DNA of 64,000 bases from Plotosus lineatus (GCA_024760905.1 CM045729.1:80639050-80703049); one strand, 5' to 3'; positions 1 through 11,655 are shown, counted from the stretch's first letter. The notes: generated from the letters alone by a model not told the origin. Numbers and translations are program-made.

Positions 1-29
1 ATTATTTTTATTATTATAATTATTTTTTT

Positions 30-560
30 CTCTTCTGTAACTACAGACATACTCACTTTAAGTTCCATACAGGCCATTCTTCAAACTTCACTTTTTAATT
101 ACTGCTGAATTTAAACAGAGATGTCAGTGTAAGAAAGAAGCATCTGCAGTATATAATCAAACACTCTAAAATGTCATGACCTGAGGGTGTGCAAACGTTT
201 CTCGTTTGACCTGATCATGTTCAGGTCACTGATTCATTCGGCGTTCATGTGAAGTAGGACAAAAAGGACAGAGGGGTTTGCATATGTCTTTTTTTACCTG
301 AAGGACTACACATGAGCAGCTGGATTTATAACCAAATGGAAAACGTCCTCTGAAGGTCACAGAGACAAAATAAAATCTAATGGTTTATCTCCAAATTTCA
401 GCTTCTTTCTGAGACACTATGTTAATAGTCAATTTATTAAACACGACAATGAGAAATGCCTCCTTGAAAAGTTAGTGTTACAGTTACAGCTTAAACAAGA
501 ACAGATTCAAAATATTGCAAATTAGTGTCATTAAACTGTAATTCATGAAAATAAATTAAT
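30..560 (+). repeat. Interspersed repeat, copy A
   Basis: This stretch closely matches 11889-12453, including the opening block around 44-95 (ctacagacatactcacttta) and a core at 165-450. The core has a CAGCTG E-box followed by a tttataacc TATA-like string near 320-335. Shorter relatives lie at 5640-5890 (reverse), 31405-31690 and 48945-49215. No coding potential is visible. It may be an old non-autonomous transposon or a duplicated upstream region; the sequence does not decide. Confidence 0.6.
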
Positions 561-685
561 GCAGTAAAAACTTGTTTTCCTACCCACCTAATTAGCATTT
601 CAATAGGAATACAATTCCCTGGCTTCTACATGGCTCAATGGATGATACCACAGCACTGGGCCATTTTAAAATAGGCTTGGTGATT

Positions 686-694
686 ATTATTATA

Positions 695-757
<63 letters not shown>
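686..757. repeat. (ATT)n microsatellite
   Basis: Near-pure ATT trinucleotide array, lying at the 3' tail of the minus-strand SINE fragment next to it. Confidence 0.9.
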
Positions 758-759
<2 letters not shown>

Positions 760-935
760 TCCACTCATTCATGTTCTGAACCTGCAGCCAATCTCAACCG
801 GTCTGGGTGATGGCAGACTGTACCCTGTATAGCTTTTCAGGCCATTGCAGGGCAGAAGCACAGTGCAATGGCCTGGCAGCTGCTCTTTACGACAGTCAGA
901 AATGGTTCTTTGACATGAACATCTCACCACAGACA
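745..935 (-). mobile_element. tRNA-SINE, 3' part
   Basis: Reverse-strand match to the 3' half of the SINE seen complete at 19216-19560 and 23275-23634. It includes the tail that reads, on this strand, as an attcattttctgaacc-like end followed by the trinucleotide array. The tRNA-like head is missing here and a LINE fragment begins at 936. Confidence 0.7.
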
Positions 936-1504
936 TCTGTCTGTCAGGTAGTCTGTGATCCAGTTTACAAGGTGGGAACTTACTCTCGTCTGTGTCAGTA
1001 TGCTCCAGAGGAGCACTGTGGATTGTGTGGAAGGCATTGAAATAGTCCAGGGATGTGATTCTTATAGCACTGCTGACCCATCCAAGTGAGACAGGGGTTG
1101 AATCTTCCACAACCATTTTCTCCTGGTATATAAACCTCAGAGGGTCGAGAGCATGGTGGACCTGTGGCCATAGGTGGTGAAGTAGTAGCTGCTTCATGGT
1201 CTTCATCATGTGTGACATCAGAGCAACCTGTCTGAAATCATCCAGGTCCCCAAGACATGGTCTCTGGGACTGGGATGATGCATGATATTTCCACAGTTGA
1301 GGGAACCTTCCACATACAAAATTCGGGATGAAGATGCATTGGATATGGTTTCCCAGCTCTTATGCTCATGCTTCAATGGCCTTGGGGATAATCCGTCTGG
1401 TCTGCTGCTTACACTAAGAGCCCAGTCCAATTTGAATCTGGGATCGAGTGTGACAGAGAACTGGATGCACTCCATGACCTCTACTGGAAGTACTACATGA
1501 CCTC
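936..1504 (-). mobile_element. CR1/L2/Rex1-group LINE fragment (RT)
   Basis: Minus-strand frames encode a broken reverse transcriptase of the CR1/L2/Rex1 kind. Visible blocks are LLHHLWPQVHHALDPLRF, a degenerate DFSSAFNTIQ motif (read as DYFNAFHTIH) and the start of the ITDYL block. Frameshifts separate the pieces. The fragment is about 85 percent identical by eye to 22360-22900 and lies between two partial SINEs. It is not functional. Confidence 0.7.
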
Positions 1505-1727
1505 CAGGCCATGGCAGAAAACATGCTGATGGTTATGTGGCAACTCTTGACAAAATTCATCAATTGTTTTTTTCCAGAACCTCTCATCACAAACAATGAG
1601 AGACAGGGCCGGACTTTGATAACAGCACTGGGGTGACAGCAGTGATAACAGGTTGACAGTGGGTCTTGAAAAACCAAACTTCGGATCAGTAATCTAGCAC
1701 CCTACTACCTGGCCACCAGTGCCCCAG
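1505..1727 (-). mobile_element. tRNA-SINE, 5' head
   Basis: Reverse-strand SINE head ending at gtgcc (the start of the tRNA-like part). The same head, broken at the same internal point (catggcagaaaacatgctga), is fused to the same LINE sequence at 23040-23245. Confidence 0.7.
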
Positions 1728-2116
1728 AAAGTAAGCATATGTTAAAAGAAATTATCTGTTATATAGACAGGGCAGCATGTATGGACCAATCCTCGGCTAC
1801 TTACTCTGACCCTCCGGACATGGAATGTCACCTCTCTGGCGGGAAAGGAGCCTGATTTGGTGCGTGAGGTGGAGAGATACCGACTAGATATAGTCGGGCT
1901 CACCTCAACGCATAGCTTGGGCTCTGGAACCATCCATCTCGAAAGAGGCTGGACCTTCTTCTAATCTGGAGGTGCTCATGGGGAGAGGCGGCGAGCCGGT
2001 GTGGGTATTCTTGTTGCCCCCCCGTCTCGGTGCCCAAATGTTGTGGTTCTCCCTGGTTGACGAAAGGGTAGCTTCCCTCCGTCTTCGGGTGGTGGGACGG
2101 GTCCCGACTGTTATTT

Positions 2117-3244
2117 GTGCTTATGCACCAAATGACAGTTCAGAGTACCCACCCTTTTTGGAGTCTTTGTGTGTGTGTGTGGGGGTTGGAGAATGCTCCC
2201 TCGGGAGACTCGCTCGTTGTCTTGGGAGACTTCAACGCCCATGTGGGCAACAATAGTGTGACCTGGAAGGGTGTGATCGGTAGGTATGGCCTCTCCAGTC
2301 TGAATCCGAATGGTGTTTCGTTGTTGGACTTCTGTGCTCGTTATAGTTTGTCTATCACGAACACCATGTTCGAACATAAGGGTGTCCATAAGTGCACTTG
2401 GCACCAGGACACCCTAGGTCGCAGTTCAATGATTGTAGTCATGTCATCGGACTTGCGACCATATGTTCTGGACACTCGGGTGAAGAGAGGAGCTGAGCTG
2501 TCTACCGATCACTACCTGGTGGTGAGTTGGCTTCGGTGGTGTGGGAGGTTGCCTTTCAGACCTGGCAGGCCCAAGCGTGTAATCAGGGTCTGCTGGGAAC
2601 GTTTGGCTGACTCCCCTGTCCGAGAGGCCTTTAACTCCCACCTCCGGCAGAGCTACAACTACGTTCCGGAGGAGGCGGGGGACATGGAATCTGAATGGGC
2701 CATGTTTCGTGCCTCCATTGCTGAGGCGCCAGCCCATAGCTGTGGCCGGAAGGTCATCGTTGCTTGCCGTGGCGGTAATCCCCGAACCCGGTGGTGGACA
2801 CCTGCGGTGAAGGGGACCGTCCAGCTGAAGAAGCAGGCCTATCGGGTTTTATTAGCCTGTGGGACTCCTGAGGCAGCAAACGGGTACCGGCAGGCCAAAC
2901 GTGCTGCAGCCGAGGCTGTCGCAGATGCAAAATCTCGGGCGTGGGAGGAGTTCGGTGAGGGCCTGGAGAGTGATTATCGGTTGGCCTCAAAAAGGTTCTG
3001 GGCCACTGTCCGACACCTCAAGAGGGGGAAGCAGTTCTTCACAAACACTGTTTACAGTGGAGGTGTGGAGCTGCTTACCTTGACTGGGGATGTTGTTGAG
3101 AGGTGGAGGGAATACTTTGAGGACCTCCTCAATCCCACCAACACGCCCTCCGTGGAAGAGGAAGAACCTGGGGGTTCGGTTGAGGGTCCGCCCATCACTG
3201 GAGTGGAGGTCACTGAGGTTGTCAAAAAGCTACTCGGTGGTTGA
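2117..3244 (+). pseudogene. Rex3-like endonuclease and RT N-terminal ORF
   Basis: Open frame of 375 codons covering the end of the endonuclease domain and the linker to the reverse transcriptase. The endonuclease part has a [11 protein letters not shown] block (residues about 36-46) and a STDHYLVV block, matching catalytic elements of RTE endonucleases. The C-terminal half is the basic linker typical of these proteins. The frame closes at the TGA at 3242, where the family normally continues into the RT, so this is a piece of a broken polyprotein. The first ATG is not the true start: homologous protein sequence begins upstream near 1800 in another frame. Confidence 0.75.
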
Positions 3245-3253
3245 GCTCCGGAG

Positions 3254-4510
3254 TTGGACGCGATCCGCCCGGAATATCTCAGGGCTCTGGATGTTGTAGG
3301 ACTGTCTTGGTTGACATGTCTCTGCAACATTGCATGGTCATCAGGGGCTGTACCTCTGGATTGGCAAACTGGGGTGGGGGTCCAAATTTTTAAGAAGGGG
3401 GACCGGAGGGTGTGTTCCAATTATCGGGGAATTACACTCCTCAGCCTACCTGGGAAAGTCTATGCAGGGGTACTAGAGAGGAGGATCCGACCGATAGTCG
3501 AACCTCGGATTCAGGAGGAACAATGTGGTTTTCGTCCTGGCCGCAGCACTCTTGACCAACTCTATACACTCCACAGGATTCTGGAGGGGGAATGGGAGTT
3601 TGCCCAATCTGTCCACATGTACTTTGTGGATTTGGAGAAGGCTTTCGACCGTGTCCCTCGAACGATCTTGTGGGGCGTGCGCCGAGAGTACAGCGTTCCC
3701 AATCCGTTGCTACAAGCTATTCGGTCGCTGTATCACCGGAGCCAAAGTTTGGTCCGTATTGGTAACAGCAGGTTGGATTCGTTTCCAGTGAGAGTCGGAG
3801 TCCGCCAAGGCTGTCCTTTGTCACCGATTCTGTTCATAATTTTTATGGACAGAATTTCTAGGCGTAGTCGAGGCGATGAGGGGTTCTGGTTTGGTGGCAG
3901 TCAAGTCGGGCCCTCCAGCTCTCATTGGAGCGATTCGCAGCTGAGTGCGAAGCAGCCGGGAAGAAGATCAGTACCTCCAATCCGAGGCCATGGTTCTCAG
4001 TCGGACAATGGTGGAATGCACCCTCCGGGTCGGGAATGAGGTCCTGCCCAAGTGGAGGAGTTTAAATATCTTGGGGTCTTGTTTACGAGTGAGGGAAGGA
4101 TGGAGCGAGAGATCGACAAACGGATCGCTGCAGCCTCTGCTGTTAAGCGGTTCCTGTACCGGTCCGTCGTGGTGAAGAAGGAGCTGAGCCGCAAGGCAAA
4201 GCTCTCAATTTACCAGTCGATCTATGTTCCAACCCTCACCTATGGTCACGAGCTTTGGGTAATGACTGAAAGAACAAGATCACGGATACAAGCGGCTGAA
4301 ATGAGCTTCCTTCGCCGGGTGGCGGGGTTCTCCCTTAGAGATAAGGTGAGAAGCTCCACCATCTGGGGAGAGCTTGGAGTAGATCTGCTGCTCCTCCGCA
4401 TTGAGAGGGTCCAGTTGAGGTGGCTCGGGCATCTGGTCAGAATGCCCCCCGGACGCCTCCCTGGTGTTTCGGGCATGTCCAACCGGGTAGAGATCCCGGG
4501 GTCGACCTAG
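3254..4510 (+). pseudogene. Rex3-like reverse transcriptase, broken
   Basis: Two frames (3254-4039 and 4052-4510) carry the reverse transcriptase. Visible blocks are KGDRRVCSNYRGITLLS, the QCGFRPGRSTLDQ block, motif [13 protein letters not shown] and the RQGCPLSPILF block, then, after a break, the thumb and C-terminal blocks FKYLGVLFTSEGRM, ELSRKAKLSIYQS and LRWLGHLVRMPPG. Between motif B and the C-terminal part the FADD catalytic box is absent because of a deletion. This copy cannot encode an active enzyme. Confidence 0.8.
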
Positions 4511-4904
4511 AACACGCTGGAGGGACTATGTCTCTCGGCTTGTCTGGGACCGCCTCGGTGTCCCCCCAGGAGAGTTGGAGGAAGTGGCTCGGGAGAGGGA
4601 CGTCTGGACCTCTTTGCTGAGGTTGCTATCCCGCGACCCAACCCTGGATGAAGCGGAAGAAGCTGATGATGATGACACTCATGCTTCAAAATAAGGTGAA
4701 GATCCAAACGAAGTGCGGTTCAGAAGACCTCAATGTGAAATAAAAAGAAAAGGACACAGTTTCCATTGCTCAGAAGCGAGTCACCGAGGTCCACCCCTGG
4801 AGCCAGACATGGGGGAGGAGCTCAAAGGCAAGTGCCAGGTGGTTGGGTTTCTGCCCATGGAGATTGGCCGGGTCCAGAAAATGTATCATTTTAATGGAAA
4901 CGTG

Positions 4905-5280
4905 TTGATTTTAAATTTCATGGTGTCAACAAATCTCAAAAAAGTTGGAACAAGGACATTGTCACCATTATGAGGCATCCTCTTTTCTTCTTAAAACAGT
5001 CTGCAAACATCTGGGGACCGAGGAGACAAGTTTCCCAAGTTTAGAAATAGGAATACTGTTCCATTCTTGTCTAATACAGGCCTCAAACTGTTCAGCAACT
5101 TTTGGGCCATCTTTGTTGCACCTTTCTCTTTATGATGTGCCAAATTTTCTCTTTAGGTGAAAGATCTGGACTGCAGGCAGGTCATTTCAATATTTGGATC
5201 CTTTTCCTACGCAATCAAGATGTTGTCATTAATGCTGCATGTGCATTATCATGTTGAAAAATGCAATTTTTTCTCTTTAA
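4905..5280 (+). mobile_element. DNA-transposon-like remnant
   Basis: The stretch containing tctcaaaaaagttggaac and ggtgaaagatctggactgca resembles a repeat I know from many fish genomes, in which these strings recur next to each other. No transposase frame survives in this piece. The family name is uncertain. Confidence 0.4.
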
Positions 5281-5330
5281 AAAAAGAAAATAGTACTAGT
5301 AGTAGTCGTCGCAGTAGTAGTAGTGGTATT

Positions 5331-7044
5331 GTTATTATTTACATCATCACTTTCACACCAACCATTTCAAGAGTTACCTGTAGAATTGACATGCTAATCA
5401 TGTGCGATTTCATTTTTGTTGATTTTATCCAATGAACTAAATCCTATCGAAGCAGGTTCACTTCTATTAAGATCCTAATTAGATTGCAAGCAAAGTGTTT
5501 ATGACAAACACCGCATCAGTTAAATTTAGTGATTTTTACATTAACAACACAGACGTGAAATATTTAAAATCTCTTGTTTTCTGAATTGTCGTTTGTAACT
5601 TTTACAGAATGCATTGATTGTTAAAGTGGTGTGTGAGAAAGAATCTGTAATTTGGAGGTAAACCATCAGAGTATGATTTGATTTTGTCTTTGTGACCTTC
5701 AGAATCTTTTTTTTTCCTTTTTTTTTCTTTGGTTATAAACCCAGCTGCTCATGAGTCGTCCTTCAGGTTAAAAAAAAATGTTTGCAAACCTCTCTGTTCC
5801 TTTTGTCCTTATTTACATGAACTCACAATGACCTACACATGACCGACTAAAAGGACAAAAAATTGCACACTCTCAGGTCATGACATTTGGTGATAGACCA
5901 ATTAGCACCTAACTGGATTGCAACAAAGTGGACTCATGCAGGAAGCTTCAATACCCTGAGTGTTTAGACTCCTTTACATCTTATTTAACTTTACCAGTTG
6001 CAGCAGTCTTTTACGACAGTAGCCCCTCTCTGTGATGTGATCAGGCATACAAGCCTTCACTTCATATTCACAACAAGACATACTGTTTTGGAAATAAACA
6101 GACCCAGTCTTTTAGCATTCACTCAGATCTTTACAACTTCTTCTATCTCTCTTTTTCATTTTGTTTTCAACACATCAACTTTAATAACTGACATTTTAGT
6201 TTTTGCTTAATCGAGCTCACTCCTATATCTGTCAGTTCACTTCATCTTGAATCTTCCCACATGTTTTATGCACTGCGAGAGCTGTTTATTTACAGTATTT
6301 GAGTACTTTGGTGCCAATCAGATCACCAAATGGTCCCCTTGTCACTGGATGCATAAACCATTTGACCTTCTCTGCTATAGCCCCATTTTGACATCCGTGT
6401 CCAACTCACAGTCATCTGAGGCAATTTGAGACTGTGTGGCGCATACTAAATATGGGTAGTTGACAGGGTCAACATTTTGATCCAGAGGTTTAAGACAACG
6501 TAAAAACTATGCCAGAGTTTTAGTTTAGAGTAATGTTGGAGGCATGGGCTGATCTGCCACAGACAGGAAGCATATGTTTAGCAGCATGAAAGTAGAGGCT
6601 GTGGGCTGTTATTCAAGCAATGTTGTTATCTGTGTTCCATTTAGTGCACAGCTGACAACAGTGCACACTGCAGTGTAGGCATGGCATGTAACACTCAAGG
6701 CTGCAGTGTTACATTCCATTAAGAATATGCTGCAGAGCTTTTCTGGGCTTTTTCCTTTATTCCTGGGCTGAAAACCTTCAATCTGGGTCTTGTCTGCATT
6801 TGCAAGGTTGCATGTTGAAGAAAAAGTTGATCCAAAGCATCAATGATTGACTTTCCTACTTCTTCAGAAGCATGTGAGGCAAAGCAGAGGTGAATTAACC
6901 AGGTCTGGATTGCCAGTGTTGTTTTGCAGGAGCTTATGGGCTCCTTGGTTAGCAGTGACTTGGTTTACATGTTTTTGCCAGAGGTCTAAATCCCAGGATA
7001 TAGCTAGCTTCCATTTTTACAGCCGATTATGAATCAAATTTATA
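5331..7044 (+). repeat. 1.7 kb interspersed repeat, copy B
   Basis: The whole stretch matches the reverse complement of 30350-32069, from the ttattatttacatcatcac block at the left to attatgaatcaaatttata at 7026-7044. A region at 5998-6210 translates to a peptide clearly similar to one on the minus strand at 31054-31308, but neither looks like a known protein. The inner part (5640-5890) also matches repeat copies A, C and E in reverse. No transposase is recognised. Confidence 0.7.
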
Positions 7045-7045
7045 G

Positions 7046-7340
7046 AGGCAAAGAATATCTGCTCTCCTTGGCTGAGCTCTCCATAGAGGAGCTGCTTGGG
7101 GATATGGCTCTCCGGCATGCAAACAATATGGCCGGACGATCTGAACTGAGATTTGTGGATCAGGGTAGTGATGCTTGGGATACCTGCCTGTTGCAGAACC
7201 TCAGTGTCTGGGAGCCTGTCAGACCATAGGATGCATAGGATGTTATGCAACCATCTACGGTGGAATCAGTTGAGCAGTTGTTCATGTCTCCTGTATCCAG
7301 GAGTCCAGGTTTCAGAGCCATAAATGAGCCTGATAAACCC
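7046..7340 (-). mobile_element. LINE 3' fragment
   Basis: The minus strand encodes part of the region after a LINE reverse transcriptase: the [17 protein letters not shown] block followed by [16 protein letters not shown] and PKQLLYGEL. These are conserved C-terminal blocks of endonuclease-RT polyproteins. The piece is short and directly abuts repeat copy B. The clade cannot be fixed from so little sequence. Confidence 0.6.
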
Positions 7341-7770
7341 TCACCTTGGCCTCAGGCCCGATCTGTCTCCTCTCCTACATCCTCTCACAGAGCCTCCCTG
7401 TAATAAAACCCCGTCCACTGGCCAGGGATGTAAGAGAAGCAGCCATGCTTATGGCTCCATTTATCACCACAGCATCATGCAATGAAGGTGACAGAGTGTT
7501 CCTGATGAGTTCTGCTCGGTCACTCAGCCAGTTGCCTGTATCACACTGCTGCTTTAGTCAGTGGAATACGACCAGTATCTGAGCCATCTGAGTGCAGGTT
7601 TGCAACTATAGCTCACAGTGGGTTCTTCACCTGCTGCTTCACAGCTAGCCCATGTCCAGTGGACTTGACAATGCAATGGGTAGATACCGTGACTTACAAG
7701 GGACTTGGATTATAGTGAGGAGGACTTGTGCTTAAGGGACTGGCATGAACAAGGTTGCAGGGGCTGCCGG
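7341..7770. other. No recognisable feature
   Basis: Mixed-composition sequence with short open frames only. I see no protein homology, no tRNA-like box and no tandem repeat. Confidence 0.5.
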
Positions 7771-8138
7771 AAGAAGACACATATGCCATCCAACCGCTTA
7801 CGGGGATCCACTCCAATCTTTTCTGACTGATTCCACTCAGCCATCAACGATCAAAAATGATGAGTGATGCCATGCCCTCCAATGTCAGAAGATTGTTCCC
7901 TCCATGTGATTCCATCTCCCTTGGGATCGATCTGGCTCCTGCTTCCAAGCTCTGTGCTCTATCAGTTTCTGCGTTGATATTCTCTGAGTGATTTTGGTTT
8001 TTGTGTTTTTCCCTCAACGCTTCAGTGATCATCATTTCCGGTACTCAAGTGCTTCCCCTGTGGTCAATAAAAGTCATTGTTTTATCGTGTTTGTTCTCCT
8101 GCATCTTTGGGTCCGACTGATATGCTCCCGGCGTCACA
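7771..8138 (+). repeat. Gypsy 5' LTR
   Basis: Defined by its right end (cccggcgtcaca), by a copy of its last 95 bases at 10188-10281, by the reversed copy at 33318 and by partial similarity to 46215-46556. An aataaaag polyadenylation-like signal lies near 8068. The left end is approximate. Confidence 0.65.
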
Positions 8139-8258
8139 GAATCTTCTGACCGGAAATATGGACCCAGCGGAGACCACCAAACTCCAGCAGGCATAATCCC
8201 ACCAGGGAATCCTGTTGGGACAACACGAGTCCACCATGTACTAAATTGTGGACAAATT

Positions 8259-8654
8259 GTGGACTTTGAATGTTGGAACTATGGCAGGAAAAGGTAGAGA
8301 GCTGGCTGACATGATACAGAGTAGGAAGGTGGACATACTGTGTGTTCAGGAGATCAGGTGGAAAGGTAGCAAGGCTAGAAGCTTAGGAGCAGGGTTTAAG
8401 CTGTTTTATGATGGTGTGGAGGGGAAGAGAAATTAAGTCATCTTGAAGCAGGAGTTTGTCAGGAATGTTCTAGAAGTGAAAAGAGTGTCAGAAAGAGTGA
8501 TGAGTCTCAAGTTAGAAATTGAAGGCGTGATGTTCAATGTTGTTCGTGCTTATGCCCCACAGGCAGGATGTGAGCTCGAAGAGAAGGAGAGATTCTGGAG
8601 TGAGTTAGATGAAGTGATGCAGAATACCCCCAGAGGTGAAAGAGTGGTCATTGG
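8259..8654 (+). mobile_element. RTE copy R1, endonuclease fragment
   Basis: About 400 bp matching the start of the RTE endonuclease (GRELADMIQ, VDILCVQEIRWKG, YAPQAGCE). A stop replaces a glycine codon near 8434. It sits inside the gag region of gypsy element 1, with gag sequence on both sides. Both ends of the RTE protein are absent. Confidence 0.8.
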
Positions 8655-8946
8655 ACGCCAGCCAGGTATTCAAGCACGATCGGCTCACGTGCACAGTTCC
8701 TCCATCAGTCTTCAGCCAGCAGCCGCTCACATACAACACCGAACAAGCCAAGACCGCTTTTGTTATGAGTCTACTCACAGATCAAGCCTCGTCCACTAGC
8801 GAATGCCACGCATACCCCGGAGTTATGCTCGCACTTCGACTGGTTCATGCTTGAGATGAAGAGAGTCTGCAATCATCCGCCAAAAGGGGAGGAGTCAAGC
8901 AGTCAGCTATTGCAGATCAAGCAAGGCTCGCAAGAATACTCGTTGT

Positions 8947-9723
8947 ATGAAGAGGCTGGAAACTCCACGCTCCAGGTGGGCCTTCCTGCAGGGGCTGAAC
9001 AAGAGGCTGAAGGACGAGTTTGTGGCACGAGATGAGATAATGACGGTAGAGGATTTGATCTCCTTGACGACGAGGCTGGACAATCGGGTGAGGCAGAAAG
9101 TCAGCTCCTGGGAAGAGCAGATGAGCCTCGTCTACCTGTCCTCGAGCTTCTCTGTGAGACCCAACGCTGCCTCACCTCAAACTTCCTCACAATTCCCCCA
9201 TCCGAGGGAGGATGTCTCCCATGAGCCCATGCAGCTGGGTCACACCAGACTGACGACTGAGGAGAGGCATCGGCGAATGACCAACGGTCTCTGCATCTAC
9301 TGCGCAGAAAAGGGGAATTACCTCACCCAGTGCCCAGTGCGGCATGGTTCAACAGCTATGAGAGGAACAGCAATGAGAGAACCCTCCAAGACGCCCGGGA
9401 ATCACCTGCAGGTTCAAGGTACACTGCACTCCGCACAACGTATCTACTCAGTTGACGTATTCATCGACTCAGGCACCGACGCGAATTTCATTGATTCGGG
9501 GATGGTTGAGCTCAACGACCTCCCCATATGCAAACTTGAAAACCCTAAGGAGGTAGTAGCTATTGACCGTCGACTCAAAGCTTATGCCACTTTCAAAATG
9601 AAGCCTGTCAAGTTCAGTCTGTTCAGTAATCACCATGAGTTTTTGGAGCTGTTTGTCCTCTGCCCTTCTCTCTCCCCTGGTGCTGGGGTGGCTGTGGCTG
9701 CAGACCCACAACCCCCACATTGA
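8947..9723 (+). pseudogene. Gypsy gag C-terminus and protease
   Basis: Open frame of 258 codons. The N-terminal part (FLQGLNKRLKDEFVARDE, LISLTTRLDNR) matches the gag of fish Ty3/gypsy elements. A zinc knuckle lies near residues 117-130, but the histidine of the C-X2-C-X4-H-X4-C pattern is replaced by asparagine. A retropepsin active-site motif (VFIDSGTDANFID) follows near residues 170-182. Upstream gag sequence continues in another frame (8636-8854, QVFKHD and FSQQPLTYNTEQAK blocks). The frame ends before the reverse transcriptase. It is a relic, not a host gene. Confidence 0.8.
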
Positions 9724-10187
9724 CTGGCACACCCTCACCATATGCAGCTGGACTGACTACTGCCTCCAGCACTGCCTACTGGTGGCCGTTACTCCCCCCC
9801 CCCCCCACCTCCATGGTTTCATAAATCCTGGTCGAGCTGGGAGATATGGACTTGGCTGGTGTCCCGATGGCGTTCAGTAAAGACTGGGCCCGTTCGCTAA
9901 CACCTCATCGACCATACGACTGCGCCATCGAGTTACTCCCAGGTTCCACGCTCCCTTCTCAGTGACTCTATAACTTCTCAAAGTTGGAGAAGGAGGCCAT
10001 GGAAACTTCTATAAATGAGTGGCTGACTGCAGGTCTCATCCGGCCCGCTTCATCCCTGTAGGTGCTGTTTTTTTCTTTGTAGAGAAAAAGGACAAAACCC
10101 TGAGACCCTACATTGATTATGCAGGCCTGAAAAGCATTACCATAAGGAATAAGTACTTGCTCCCTCTCATAGATTCGGCCTTCATAC

Positions 10188-10281
10188 TCCAGTGCTTCCC
10201 CTGTGCACAATAAAAGTCAATGTTTCATCGTGCTTGGTCTCCTGCATCTTTGGGTCCGAGTGATATGCTCCCGGCGTCACA
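10188..10281 (+). repeat. Gypsy 3' LTR remnant
   Basis: Matches the last part of the LTR at 7771-8138 (cttcccctgtg, aataaaagt, gtctcctgcatctttggg, ending gtcaca). It is joined directly to truncated RT sequence. Confidence 0.75.
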
Positions 10282-10360
10282 CATACAGTATAAAGAGTAA
10301 GGAACCCAAAATGTATGTGGAATATCGAGTGTAAGGTTATGGACTGGGGATGGTGGGGGG

Positions 10361-10368
10361 GGGGGGGT

Positions 10369-10434
<66 letters not shown>
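10361..10434. repeat. (GA)n microsatellite
   Basis: Uninterrupted GA array preceded by a short poly-G run at about 10352-10365. Confidence 0.95.
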
Positions 10435-10435
<1 letters not shown>

Positions 10436-10936
10436 AATTTTCACATGTGCATTTCTTCTGGCAATTTTCTGCCTTTTCTCAGCATTGTGAGGAGGGATGG
10501 GGTGTCTAAAATATGCCTCATTGTGTTTTGGATTGCAGAAAACCCAGTTAGGCTCAGATGATATGGTATAAAATCATTCTTATTGTATCCATAAGTGTTT
10601 CACTATGATTCAGTGTGAGCAATAGACAACAGCAGAATCTTCCTACCCCATGCCTAAATTTGAACGTAATCATTGAAGCACTTTCAGTGAGACACATTCT
10701 TCAGTTTACTTCTTCCAAACTCACCGTCTCCTCATTTAAATGATATGTGAAACATTTTGGATTATTACAACGTTGATGTGTTTTCACATTTAGCATAGAA
10801 ACATAAAAATATAAAACATAGAGAAAGGCTGAGTCTCAACGGATGTGTTTGTGGATGTTACGGTTTGCAATTCCAGCTCACAGTTCTGGAAAGAAGGTAT
10901 TGGGTTTGAGACCCAGAGTTGATGAAGGTGTACAAA

Positions 10937-10937
<1 letters not shown>
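10435..10937. other. No recognisable feature
   Basis: AT-rich unique-looking sequence between two microsatellites. No coding or repeat similarity seen. Confidence 0.5.

Positions 10938-11032
<95 letters not shown>
10938..11032. repeat. (TG)n microsatellite
   Basis: About 95 bp of TG repeats with one TC interruption. Confidence 0.95.
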
Positions 11033-11034
<2 letters not shown>

Positions 11035-11239
11035 GGACCTGGGATTCTATGGTGAGCTGTTCAAGGATTACCCTGTCTTCATTCCAGCCTTCTGAAAGCC
11101 CTCATAGTGGATAAACAAATAAAATGAATCAAATATAGAGAAAACTTCACATTATATCTCTTTATGTTTGTTGATAAATAACATGCACTTGAGTGCTTAC
11201 ACTAATGTTATATTTCACCCCTCTATACTACCAAGGGCA

Positions 11240-11310
<71 letters not shown>

Positions 11311-11335
11311 TGTGTGTGTGTGTGCGTGTGTGTTC
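11240..11335. repeat. (TG)n microsatellite
   Basis: TG array with a few A and C interruptions near its right end. Confidence 0.95.
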
Positions 11336-11582
11336 GCGTACCAGTGTCCTTCAACAATGTAATGCCCTTTAACAAGGTCAGATTGACTGTGACATTGAAG
11401 CAAAGGCAGTTATTATTTATGAATACATTAGTTATGATTACTTATTATCATATCTCTCATTTCCTTTTTCTCCACTCACCCTTTTTCATCTTGAATCTAT
11501 GTGACCTGTCCTCTAACACTGTAGAGAGACTCCCACCATCTCCTCCTAACTGCAGTGAGTTGCTCTTATGATTTTTCAGCCT

Positions 11583-11638
<56 letters not shown>

Positions 11639-11655
11639 GTTGTTGTTTTTGCTGT
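11583..11655. repeat. (TTA)n microsatellite
   Basis: TTA array decaying into TTG; it forms the tail side of the reverse-oriented SINE to its right. Confidence 0.9.

Larger units (their letters stand above)
1764..4690 (+). mobile_element. Rex3-like RTE LINE, nearly full length
   Basis: A non-LTR retrotransposon of the RTE clade, closest in my recognition to fish Rex3. Reading in order: an apurinic endonuclease-like domain (RTWNVTSL near 1810, GDFNAHVG near 2228, a TDHYLVV block near 2508), a reverse transcriptase (FVDLEKAFDRVP near 3622, RQGCPLSP near 3805) and the C-terminal FKYLGVLFTSEGRM and LTYGHELWV blocks. It ends in a short GATGATGATG run at 4663-4675, as expected for Rex3 tails. At least three frame breaks are present, and the stretch that should hold the catalytic FADD box (about 3890-3930) is deleted. 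The 5' end appears truncated, and it abuts the gggcag start of a SINE at 1758-1763. Confidence 0.85.
7771..10281 (+). mobile_element. Ty3/gypsy element 1, internally deleted
   Basis: A decayed LTR retrotransposon. A 5' LTR ends at gtcaca (8138), followed by agaatcttctgacc and a gag-like start MDPAETT at 8158. An RTE fragment interrupts gag (8259-8654). Gag then resumes and is followed by a zinc knuckle, a protease motif and the first part of the reverse transcriptase ([13 protein letters not shown] near 10080). The RT jumps at about 10187 straight into LTR sequence that ends again at gtcaca (10281). Most of pol is missing. Confidence 0.8.

Noticed and set aside
638..832. Poly-isoleucine open frame, and similar poly-Y/I, poly-V/C and poly-H/T frames elsewhere
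   Set aside because: These are translations of ATT, TA and TG microsatellites and have no gene-like sequence on either side.
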